Positions 42,970 through 53,100 of a stretch of 64,000 bases of DNA are shown in pieces. The first letter of the stretch is position 1; the number at the start of each line of letters is the position of its first letter. Made by a program: the position numbers and the translations under genes. Below the pieces are notes generated by a model. It was not told the origin of the DNA, ran no database searches, and saw only the letters and a list, made by a program, of their open reading frames with translations. Source of the stretch: Marivirga arenosa (GTDB lineage Bacteria > Bacteroidota > Bacteroidia > Cytophagales > Cyclobacteriaceae); assembly GCF_030503895.2 (NCBI RefSeq), contig NZ_CP129970.2, forward strand, positions 3,333,001 to 3,397,000, given 5' to 3'.

Positions 42970-44472
42970 ATGAATTCTGAAAAAACATTTTTCGGCCACC
43001 CTAGAGGATTGGCAACCTTATTCTTTACTGAGTTTTGGGAACGCTTCAGTTATTATGGTATGCGTGCCCTTTTGGTTTTATTTATGGTTGCCTCAATTGA
43101 AACGGGAGGACTCGGACTAGATGATAAATCTGCAACTGCTATTTATGGTTTATATACCATGTTCGTTTACTTATTAGCCTTACCAGGTGGTTGGTTAGCA
43201 GATAGATTTTTCGGACTTCAAAAAGCAGTTTGGTATGGGGGAATCATCATCGCATGTGGACACTTTGCGATGGCAGTTCCAACAGATGAGTTCTTTTTTA
43301 TAGGTTTGATTTTAATCGTTATCGGAACAGGATTACTAAAACCTAATATAAGTAGTATTGTAGGAGGATTATATAAAGACAATGAACCAGCCAGAAGAGA
43401 TGCTGGTTTTTCTATATTTTACATGGGTATTAATTTAGGTGCTGTTATTGCTCCTTTGATCACTGGTTACTTAGGTGAAAGCATTAACTGGCATCTTGGT
43501 TTTGGAGCTGCAGGTGTTGGAATGTTATTAGGTGTAATTCAGTATAGGGCTTCTTCGAAATATTTAGGTGATATTGGAGCTCAACCAGAAGGATATGATC
43601 CGGCCGATACAAAACAGATTGGTTTTAGAAGAAAAGTAAAATTAGGAATTTGGACATTTTTAATTGGCTTAATCGCATTGGTTTTAGCTACTACTTTTGG
43701 AATAATTAATATTGATGTTGTTAGTGTCGCAAATATATCCTCTTTTGTAGTGGCGGCTGCATTAGTATTGTTCTTTGTGGCTATATTTCTTTTTAGCGGT
43801 CTTAACCAAGATGAGAAGAAGAAAATTGGAGCTATTGCCCTTTTATTATTGTTTTCTGCAGTATTCTGGTCAGGTTTTGAACAGGCAGGATCCTCATTAA
43901 ATTTATTTGCGGAGCGTTACACGGATAGAATGATTGGTGGTTGGGAGATGCCAGCTTCATTCTTGCAAAGTGTAAATCCAATGTTTATCATCATTCTTTC
44001 TCCGGTTTTTGGTTGGTTCTGGATCCAATTAGCAAAAAGAAATTTAAACCCAAGTATTCCTTTGAAATTTGCTTTTGGATTAATATTTCTTGGGCTAGGA
44101 TTCGGAGTAATGATTTTAGCTGCCACTTTGGTAATTTCTTCTGATACTGTATTACCAACATGGTTATTAATTACTTATTTCTTACATACTACTGGGGAGT
44201 TATTCTTAAGTCCTGTAGGTTTAAGTGCTGTAACTAAATTGGCTCCGAAAAGATTGGTTGGTCAAATGATGGGGGCTTGGTTTATGTCCGTAGCATTTGG
44301 TAATTTGATTGCAGGATTAGTAGCAGGTGAATTTGACCAAAATGCAATTGCTGAGAACCCAAGCTTATTACCAGACATATTCCAGTTTATTACTATCTTT
44401 ATTGTAGGGGCAGGAATAGTCGCTTTAATCTTAACTCCTTTAATTAGAAAATTAACAGGAAACGTACATTGA
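42970..44472 (+). CDS. Peptide MFS transporter (POT/PTR family)
   Basis: 500 residues, about 14 membrane segments. The POT signatures are clear: N-terminal 'EFWERFSYYGMRALL' with the ExxERFxYY proton-coupling motif, 'GGWLADRFFG', and 'FSIFYMGINLGAVIAPLITG' region of the PTR2 pattern. These carriers import di- and tripeptides with H+. It fits a proteolytic lifestyle with the secreted metalloprotease. Monocistronic; the sia-like genes downstream start 102 bases later with no terminator visible. Confidence 0.95.
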   Translation: MNSEKTFFGHPRGLATLFFTEFWERFSYYGMRALLVLFMVASIETGGLGLDDKSATAIYGLYTMFVYLLALPGGWLADRFFGLQKAVWYGGIIIACGHFAMAVPTDEFFFIGLILIVIGTGLLKPNISSIVGGLYKDNEPARRDAGFSIFYMGINLGAVIAPLITGYLGESINWHLGFGAAGVGMLLGVIQYRASSKYLGDIGAQPEGYDPADTKQIGFRRKVKLGIWTFLIGLIALVLATTFGIINIDVVSVANISSFVVAAALVLFFVAIFLFSGLNQDEKKKIGAIALLLLFSAVFWSGFEQAGSSLNLFAERYTDRMIGGWEMPASFLQSVNPMFIIILSPVFGWFWIQLAKRNLNPSIPLKFAFGLIFLGLGFGVMILAATLVISSDTVLPTWLLITYFLHTTGELFLSPVGLSAVTKLAPKRLVGQMMGAWFMSVAFGNLIAGLVAGEFDQNAIAENPSLLPDIFQFITIFIVGAGIVALILTPLIRKLTGNVH

Positions 44473-44574
44473 TATTATGTAAGCAAATCATATAATCATT
44501 ATATTTTTTAAGAAAATAATTGTAATTTGACCGATGAATGATTTTTTGATTCTTTATTGCCCTGTCGGTAAAAA

Positions 44575-45117
44575 ATGTTAGATACCTTAAATAAATTTAA
44601 AAATCTTAAAGAGAGTGAGGAGTTATTGTTAGCCTATCAGGGGAATATTACTGATAGCCTAACTAATAACTTATTAACCTTGGCTGAAAATAAATTGGCA
44701 ATGGTTGAGTATAATTCACGCACTAAAAAGAAGGTTTTTAATATTTTAGTAGAGGTACTTCAAAACATTTATCATAATGAGGGAGAATTAAAAAATGCGG
44801 ATGAAAAATTCCATGAGATATTAATTATGGTAGTAAAAGGACCTACCACTTATGAAATTACATCTGGAAATTACATCAAGCAATCTATTTCAGATCCCCT
44901 TAAAAAACGTATTCAGGAAATTAATCAGCTCTCGAACGATGAATTGAGGGAAAAATATCGTAATAGATTGGATGAAGGAGTCTTTTCTGATAAAGGAAGG
45001 GCTGGCCTTGGTATAATGGATATGGTGAGAAAATCTGGTCAACCCTTAGAATATGGTTTTCAATCCATCAATAATGATTATTCTTATTTTAGTTTACAAG
45101 TAAACATTAAACATTAA
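44575..45117 (+). CDS. SiaB-family protein kinase (DUF6272)
   Basis: 180 residues, soluble. It matches the SiaB family, a GHKL-like kinase that phosphorylates SiaC: helical start, 'FNILVEVLQNIYHN' (N-box like Asn/Glu), and 'KGRAGLGIMDMVRKSG' (Gly-rich ATP lid). In Pseudomonas the SiaA phosphatase and SiaB kinase set SiaC phosphorylation and thus SiaD diguanylate cyclase activity. Here siaC follows ten bases later, but neither siaA nor siaD is present. Confidence 0.85.
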   Translation: MLDTLNKFKNLKESEELLLAYQGNITDSLTNNLLTLAENKLAMVEYNSRTKKKVFNILVEVLQNIYHNEGELKNADEKFHEILIMVVKGPTTYEITSGNYIKQSISDPLKKRIQEINQLSNDELREKYRNRLDEGVFSDKGRAGLGIMDMVRKSGQPLEYGFQSINNDYSYFSLQVNIKH

Positions 45118-45127
45118 GGAAAAAACT

Positions 45128-45508
45128 ATGGATGCATATTTTTTAGAGGCTACACCCAAAACCCCAAAACTTGACTTTAATCCCGATGCGGATACATTTT
45201 TAATATCGGGAAGATCTATTCCTGAGAATTCTATCGAGTTTTATAGACCGTTGCTCGATTGGTTAGATAATTATGTTCAAAATCCGCTTGATTCTACTAA
45301 TTTTGAAGTTAAATTGGAATACTTCAATACAAGTTCATCTAAGTGCTTAGTAGAGATCTTTAGAAAATTAGAAAAAATTAAAGAAGCTGGAAAAGATATA
45401 GCCATTGATTGGTATTACGAAGAAGAAGATGAGGATATGGAAGAATCTGGAGAGGACTTTAAACAGATAATTAAGGTGCCCTTTAAAATGGTCGAGATTA
45501 AAGCTTAA
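45128..45508 (+). CDS. SiaC-family regulatory phosphoprotein (DUF1987)
   Basis: 126 residues with the DUF1987 pattern: start 'LEATPKTPKLDFNPD', 'ISGRSIPENSIEFYRPLLDW' and 'KLEYFNTSSSKCLVEIF'. The Thr/Ser cluster in 'FNTSSSK' sits where SiaC is phosphorylated in Pseudomonas (Thr68); here it is near residue 70. Unphosphorylated SiaC normally binds a diguanylate cyclase. The C-terminal acidic helix ('YEEEDEDMEESGED') is longer than usual. It is coupled to the kinase gene upstream and the membrane coiled-coil gene three bases downstream. Confidence 0.88.
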   Translation: MDAYFLEATPKTPKLDFNPDADTFLISGRSIPENSIEFYRPLLDWLDNYVQNPLDSTNFEVKLEYFNTSSSKCLVEIFRKLEKIKEAGKDIAIDWYYEEEDEDMEESGEDFKQIIKVPFKMVEIKA

Positions 45509-45511
45509 TAT

Positions 45512-46045
45512 ATGTCAAAAAACTTTACCCAATCAGATGTATTTCAGACAGAAGTTGATTTTCTGAATGAGGTTCGTGCTTTAGCAGAGGATGATAATAT
45601 TCCTACTGAGAAGGTAAAGGAAAACTATAAGCTTCTATGTGAAAAGTATGATCGCTTAATAGGAGAGGCAAAACTTTTAACATCGGTTAGCGACCGATTA
45701 CATTCTAAGCTTAATGAAGCTAATGAGAAGCTTAAAAAGCAGTCTGATGAGATCAACAAGATTAATGATGACCTTAAAGTAAATAATCAATTGTTGCAGG
45801 ATACAATAGATCAGTTAGTTAAAGCCAAGGTAGGTAGAAAAGCATCATCCATAGTACTTTTAATTGCAATTCTATTATTTGTTTTATCTGAAGGGTTTTT
45901 AGAACCAATTGTGGAGCAAAAGGTAGGTAATCCCCAAATAGGTTTTCTATTTAAATTGGGAATTGCTGTTCTATTAAAGCCAATTGATGTAATTGTTGAA
46001 CGCTATATGATGAGGAGAGCATTAAAGCAGAGAAATAATATTTAA
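45512..46045 (+). CDS. Coiled-coil membrane protein, third gene of the SiaB-SiaC operon
   Basis: 177 residues. A helical N-terminal half ('EKYDRLIGEAKLLTSVSDRL') runs into a coiled coil ('KLKKQSDEINKINDDLKVNN') and then two membrane segments (about 111-129 and 143-160), ending in a basic tail. The 'LIGEAKLLTSVSDRL' stretch resembles the linker that precedes cyclase or PP2C domains in signalling proteins, but here no catalytic domain follows. It may anchor SiaC at the membrane or be the receiver of the switch. It overlaps the convergent PorP gene by four bases. Confidence 0.7.
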   Translation: MSKNFTQSDVFQTEVDFLNEVRALAEDDNIPTEKVKENYKLLCEKYDRLIGEAKLLTSVSDRLHSKLNEANEKLKKQSDEINKINDDLKVNNQLLQDTIDQLVKAKVGRKASSIVLLIAILLFVLSEGFLEPIVEQKVGNPQIGFLFKLGIAVLLKPIDVIVERYMMRRALKQRNNI

Positions 46046-47076
46046 AAGGTTGGGCAAGGTAAAAACTGTTTTTTCCTTTTCTTTGCCAACTTAGCTTCGA
46101 AATCAAAAATTATAGAAATCTCATGCGCCCCACCTGAAGCACCTCCTAAATCTGATATGGTGAAATCATAACTATATCCCACTTGAAAATCAGGGAAAAG
46201 CAATCCAAATTTAAATATAAGAGCATCTCTATCGTATAAACTTTCATTAGGAGTAGTTTTACCAAGTGGTACTCCTCTGTACCAAAGCCCTGCTGAAATA
46301 GGATCGTAATGCCAATTTATTCCCAGATCAAGCTGATCATTTATGCCTTGCCTTTTATAAACAAATGAAGGAGCAATACTCGACAGGTACTCTAACTTTG
46401 TTGATCCTCTATATAAAGGGATTCTAATTCCTCCATGGGCACTAATTTTCATTCTTAATGGATTTGAATCTCCTATTAAGGAGATTTCAGGTTGCGTTAA
46501 ATGATGTAGCGCCAAACCAGCCCATAAGGATTTGCCATACAAAAGCACTCCACCAGCAAAATCAAAATATTGAATGTTTTGAATATTAGACAATTCGGAA
46601 TCAAATGATATGCCTCTATTATCCAATAATTGATCTCCTAAAGTTAAGCCATTTTGATTTAACCCTGTGAAGTTATAAGCAAATTGTAGGCCAGTACTTA
46701 AAACTAACTTATCAGCAATGCCAATTCTATAGGAATATAAAAAGCTTGCATTTGTATTACCTAAGTTTCCAGATCCTGCAACATCTCGTGTTAGCATTAA
46801 GCCAAATCCACTGCTTAGATAGTCCATATTGTAATCGTAGGCTAAAGCATTGGTAACGTATGCTTTTGGTAAACTAGGCCATTGAACACGGGAGTTTAAT
46901 GTGATTCTGTGCATTTTACCCAAACCTGTAAATGCAGGATTTAAGTATAAGGGTGATTCATGATATTGCGAAAATTGAAAATCCTGCGCTTTAACCTGAT
47001 AAGGATTAAGCAATATCGCAACCATTAAAACAATTGCAGTATATTGTATGATATGTAAATTTCTAGTTTTAAGCAT
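46042..47076 (-). CDS. PorP/SprF family type IX secretion membrane protein
   Basis: 344 residues with a signal peptide ending near residue 30 ('PYQVKAQ') and the family start 'DFQFSQYHESPLYLNPAFTG'. The rest is a predicted outer-membrane beta-barrel ending in a C-terminal motif with Phe. PorP/SprF proteins help export or anchor a giant partner adhesin, encoded next to them. Here the partner is the 2309-residue protein upstream, 33 bases away on the same strand, the standard arrangement in gliding Bacteroidota. The mature barrel would be in the outer membrane. Confidence 0.95.
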   Translation of the reverse strand: MLKTRNLHIIQYTAIVLMVAILLNPYQVKAQDFQFSQYHESPLYLNPAFTGLGKMHRITLNSRVQWPSLPKAYVTNALAYDYNMDYLSSGFGLMLTRDVAGSGNLGNTNASFLYSYRIGIADKLVLSTGLQFAYNFTGLNQNGLTLGDQLLDNRGISFDSELSNIQNIQYFDFAGGVLLYGKSLWAGLALHHLTQPEISLIGDSNPLRMKISAHGGIRIPLYRGSTKLEYLSSIAPSFVYKRQGINDQLDLGINWHYDPISAGLWYRGVPLGKTTPNESLYDRDALIFKFGLLFPDFQVGYSYDFTISDLGGASGGAHEISIIFDFEAKLAKKRKKQFLPCPTF

Positions 47077-47109
47077 TCAATATTTCATTACGCTTTTTAA
47101 AAGATAAAT

Positions 47110-50100
47110 CTACCTAATGAGTGTAATGTCCCCCACTGTTGTTTCTCTTCTTCCATTTTCATAAACCAATTCTAAACGATATACATAGACTCCTTGAGGC
47201 ATCAAAGTTCCCTGATAATAACCATCCCAACCTACGTTTTCATCATTGGATTCGAATAATAATTCTCCCCATCTGTTGTAAATCTTCATATTAAAATCAG
47301 ATACTCCTTCCACATAAGGTAAGAAATAATCATTCTGTAATGGGTTATCACTTCCTGTCCCAGGTCCGGCTCTACTTGGAGTAAAGGCATTAGGTACTCT
47401 TGATTCACCGCCTAATATGGTCTGCACTTGTGAAGTTAGAAAGATTGAATCAGAACATCCAGTTTCTGAATTTATTGCAATGAGTGTAATATCATAAAAT
47501 CCTGTATCGGCATATGCATGAATAGGTTCAAATTCGAAAGATTCATTTCCGTCCCCAAATTTCCAAATGAATTCATCTGCACCTTCACTTAGGTTTACAA
47601 AACGTACCTCCTCAGTAGTGAAAACTCTTCTGTATTCATCAGGAATGGTAAATGAGGCCTGTGGTGTTGCATTTACAGTTATAAATTCTTCCTTTATCAA
47701 TTCCGTTCTTTGTCCCGTGATATTGGTAGCAGAAAGGGTAACTGTATAGGTTCCCGGATTGGTATAGACATGAATCGGGTCTATAACCGCAGATGCCCTC
47801 TGACCATCTCCAAAACTCCATTGATAGGTAGATGGGTCTGCGTATTCCGAGAGATTCTCAAATTTAACAACTAAAGGTAAGCAGCCTTCTTTTGGATCAG
47901 CATCAAAATCTATAATAGGAGGGATTGCTCCAATTGTGACAAGAGTTTGAAAGCTAGAGGTACAAAGTCCATTAGTAGCAGTCATTTTAATTGTAAATTC
48001 TCCAAATGTGCCATAATCATGAGGGGCGGGATCTACATCTGTTGAAGTGGTTCCATCACCAAATTCCCACAAATACTCCCATTCATTTTTGTTTGTTGTA
48101 TTATTTGTAATATTTATCGTGCTCTCAGGCAATACCATATCCTGTGGGCTAACTTCAAAACTTGCTTCCAGTCTAGGATAAACAAATTTAAGTGCACTTC
48201 CTGACACTGTTCCAGCACAAGAATTAGGGTTATTACTATCAGTGACTGAAACTAAGGAATATGTGGTGGTAGCAGTAGGACTTACGGGTTCAAAATGTCT
48301 GTTGAAGGCGGTTGAAAAGCTGTAATTTTGGTTTCCATCCGTATAGGTTATGGTCCATGGTCCAAGACCAGTTTGATCAAATATTAAATTAGTTTCTGTA
48401 CCATAACAGGTCGTATCATTACCCGATATAACCGAAGTTGGTAATGGGTTAACATTAATACTAACAGGACCTCCTAAATTTTGCCCTGGACATCCTCTGC
48501 TATCGAATAATTCTACTATTCTATAAACAGTACTAGTTTCAGGGCTGACATTAATTGATTCTGTATTTTGGAAATTGTTGAACTCAATTGAATCTCCATT
48601 TGCAGTATAAGTTCCTTCAAATGGACCATCCCCTTCAAAATCAAAGTTTAAGGCAGTATTTACACCAAAGCATATTGTTGTATCACCGGATAAAGAAACC
48701 TCAGGTCTATCATAGGCAACAACAGTAGCAGTACCGGAAATATCTCCGCTACAACGAAATGGATTACTGGAATCTAGCACTTCAGTTAAAGTGTAAGAAG
48801 TTGTGCCACTTTGTGGATTTACATCAAAATAATAGGTGTAAGAATCTGTTGCTGGGTCGTAGCCGCTATCTGGTTGAATGTTAGATAAAGTGTAGGTCAC
48901 AGTTCCATCTGTATACCTTACGGTCCATGGAGCTGTACCAGTTAAGTTAACCCCAATTTCAGTAAAATCATTTTGACAAACATTATCTACATTTCCGAAT
49001 ATTTCAGCTGTAGGCTTTTGGTTTACTGTTATTTCCGCTATTCCATTTACCGTACCATTACAAATAGGACTGTTTCCATCTGTTACTGATATTAACTCAT
49101 AGTTAGTATCTTGAATTGGACTTACTGCTTCAATGGTTACGGGATTAGAAGTGTTCAATGTATAATTTGAGCTACCATCGGTATACACCACTTCCCATGG
49201 ACCAACTCCTGTTAAGTTGAAGATTAAATTTGTGTCATTTCCTTCACATATAGTAGTAGTTCCAGAAATACTTGCGGTTGGAGGTGTATTTACATTTACA
49301 AAAGCATTTCCAGATAATCCGGAAGGATTACAATTAGGGTTTGCCAAATCCACAACTCCTACTAAGAAGTAATTCGTTGAGTTGTTAGGATTTATGGTTT
49401 CTATATGTCCATTTTGAATGTTTTTTAATGTATCATTTTCCTGTCCATTGTTATAAATCACATCAAAATTTGTAGAGCCTGGAGGTCCTGTTAAATCAAA
49501 TCTTAAACTAGTTTCATCACCAGGACAAATTACATTTGGTCCGTTCAAGCTTAGCGTTGCACTCGGGCCAGTCAAAACATTTACAGCTAACTCACTAGGT
49601 GTACCAAAACATCCATTAGCATTTATTTCTGTAACTCTGATGTTTCCAGAAAAAACACTAAAATTAACTTCTATTTCATTTCCATTAGCATTTTGATTCG
49701 AAATAAATGCACCTAAAGGTAATTCCCATAAATAAGTTGATCCTGAAGTAAAAGGCACTGAATAGGGTACTAATTGTTCAGATGCACAAACTGTATTTGT
49801 GCCTGTTATTGGTGGACTTGTAAACTCAGGAAAAATTGTAATTTCTTGAATATTTGATGTATCGGAACATCCGCCAACTGCAGAAGAAACAATATACCTT
49901 ACCTCATATATTATATCACCAGCAGTAGTATTGGTAAAAGTTTCTGTAACAGCACCATTTGGCATTGGGCTAGTAGTGAAATCAACCCAAGGATTTCCTG
50001 AATCTTTGATTCTTTTTTGATAGACATGATTTCCTGTTAAACCTGTACCTAGTGCGGTACTTGTAAAGCTAACATCCAAGGGTGAACATCCTTGATCAAG

Positions 50101-53100
50101 TAACTTAAAAAAGCTAGCGTCTACTCTAGGATTTAGTGTTACTATTTTACTAATCGTAACAGAGCAATTATTAGGAGTTTCAGCTGTTAAGCTTACATTA
50201 TAAGTATCTGTTCCAAAAAAGGCAGCTCTATTCACAAAGGTATGACTGACTGCTGTATCTTGGTCAGTTAGTAATGTTTGCCCATCATTCCAATTCCAGA
50301 TAAATTGTGTTCCTGCCGGAAATACGCTTGTAGTGAATTCAAAGTCAAAAGTATAATCCTCTTCACAAGCTGGATTGTTTGAGGTAATATCAAAATCTAT
50401 TTGTGGTTCTTGATATACTCTAACGATAAAGGTACTGTCATTTGAACAATTTAATGCATTTGAGGCTGTTGCGGTTAATGTGATTTCATAATCAATAAAG
50501 GGATCTGTAGCTGTATTTATTAATGGATCTAATGTAATTCCATCTAAATGGCCTCCAGGACCGTTTGAAGGAGCAATAGTTTGTGTAATCAAGCCGCTGA
50601 CTGGATTGAAGACTTCTAGGCTTAGATCAAAATTGTTCCCTGAAGGGAGGGTGGAATTCTCTATTAAATCAACGGTTAATGGGGAACAGCCCTCACTAAT
50701 ATTCGTCCTGAAATTTGGAGTAGGAGACTCAAATATTTCTATATCAACTGGAGTTGATAATCCAATTCTACAATTGCTGAGCAAGTTTGCAATTAAGTCA
50801 ATTCTATATTGACCATCGGAAGTAAATTCGTATGGTATAGCTGTACTAAATTCCTCATTTCCTGTTTGATCTACACCTTCGATTGTTTCTATTAAATCGT
50901 AATCTGTAGTTACTGTATTATACTTATAGATTTCAAATTCCCATTCGGTTCCTGCTGGAATAGTTGAAGTAGTGGTATTTTGTAAATCATAGGTAGAGGG
51001 TAAACAATCTTGAGAATTACTTGGTGTAAAGTCAATATCAACTGTAATAACATCAGCATTTGGAATGCTAGAAGTCGTAGATTCAAGGTCACTTTGACAT
51101 AAAACTAGATTTTCTGTATATAATTCAACTGTAAAATCTAAATCAGGCTCAGTATTTAGAGGACGGTCATAAACTACAGTAAATTCAGCATTTGCATCAT
51201 CTTGTATGGCAGATCTTAATTTTGAGTTATCAGTTGAATTTACAGACCAAAAGTAATCTATGTTTTCTTGTACTGCCTTGTAAGTGTATGAAACTGAATC
51301 GCATGTAATTAAAGAGTCTATCACATTAAATTCAGCTGTAGGTTTTGGGAATAATCTTACTGTTTCATTTCGGTCAGTTACACAAAAGTCGTCTGTTATC
51401 ACCTGAAGATTAATGGTGAATACTTCTTGACTAACTGAGGGATACACATTTTCAAAGTTGAAATTAAATCTTTCAGGTTCAGGATCAGTGGCTACCTCTA
51501 TTGTAGTTTCAGTTAAGGTATCACCTATACCGTCTGTAATTGTCCAGATATATTGATCAGCATTGAAAGTCTGAGTGTTTGCGTCCGTACGAAAATAAAA
51601 TTCATAAGGTGAACAATATACAGTCAGGTTATCATAAGAATCTGCTGTTGATCCCGGTGATGGGCCAGGATCTCCTTCAAATATATCAAATCCTGCGGCT
51701 TGGGCAGGTAGTAAAGTTACAGTAAGTGGTCCTTCTCTCGTTTCACAATTATTGTCTCCAACGGCTATAAAGTATAAATCATAAGTGTAAGGTGATCCCG
51801 AATTTGGATTGGGTAGATCACCAACATTTGGATTAATTACTGCTGAATCAATTGGTGCAGGAAAAGAAGCTGGGAAAGCAGGAAATATTCCATCATTAGC
51901 ATTATCTTCTGAAACAATTTCTACATAATATCGATCAACTGCAGGATCAGTTTGACCAGCAGGGGAGGTGTTGACAATTTCAATGGGAGTACCCGGACAA
52001 AGAGGCTGAGTATAATCGATACCGTTTTCAGCAAATTCAAAATTTGATATAGGGTTGTTTTTAACCACAACTGACATCGTATCCACTGGTGATACACAAC
52101 CATTAGCGGTGGATACTCTTAAAGCTACATTATAAGTACCTGCGGCAGGATAAGTAAAAGCATATTCACCTGCTGTAAAATCGCCTGCATTTAAGCTAGT
52201 GATGGTTTGTGTATCAAACGTGCCTTCGGGATCGGTAGTGTAATCAGTATTATCAAAATCAAATACAAATTCCCAAGTATCGATTGCATCACCATTTACA
52301 ACTGTTGGGATATTAGAGAGATCTGTAAAAATGGTCATATCACCTTCACAGATTTCCGTAGCACTAAAATTAGCAATTGGATTGTCATATACAAAAACTG
52401 ACTCTGTTAAATTACTAGGACAAGTAGGGGCAACAGTAGAGGTCGCAGTTAAAGTAATTTCGTATTCTCCAGGATTTCCAAATTCAAAATCTACTGTATT
52501 TCCACTAACAGAACTCGTAATAGGAAAACTAGCTAAAGGAGGCGAAATTACTCCGGCATCAGTCGCAGCTCCTGGACCAGAAATCTGATCTACAGTCCAT
52601 GAAAATCCATCCGCATTTGTGGAAATATCTGTAACTGTTGTATTTAAAGTTTCACAAGCAGATGTGTTTGATATTGTGAAATCAGCAATAGGACCATCTG
52701 ATATTTCTAAATCAATAGTCTCCAAGAATACACAAGGAACTCCAATATTTCCTCGTGTTATTCTTAAGGCTACTGTTATTGGACTTCCTACAAATGAGTT
52801 ATCATAAGAAGTATTCACATTATTTCCCGTATCATCAGTGTTAAATGTTATCCCATCATATGTGAAATCCCATTCAATTAAATCATCTCCAATAGTTGCA
52901 CTATTATTACGGAAATTAACCGTTTCATTCGCACAAAAGCTAGCAGTTGGAGTAGCTGTCCCATCTTCCGGAAGCCAAACTCCTGCAGTTGATGGGTCTT
53001 CCACTTCCGGAGTAGGATTTGGCGCTGGAACAACTTCAATAGTTAACGTAGTTTCTTCTGGTGGATTTTCGGCTGTAGTTGCATCAGTGAAATCAGGTGT

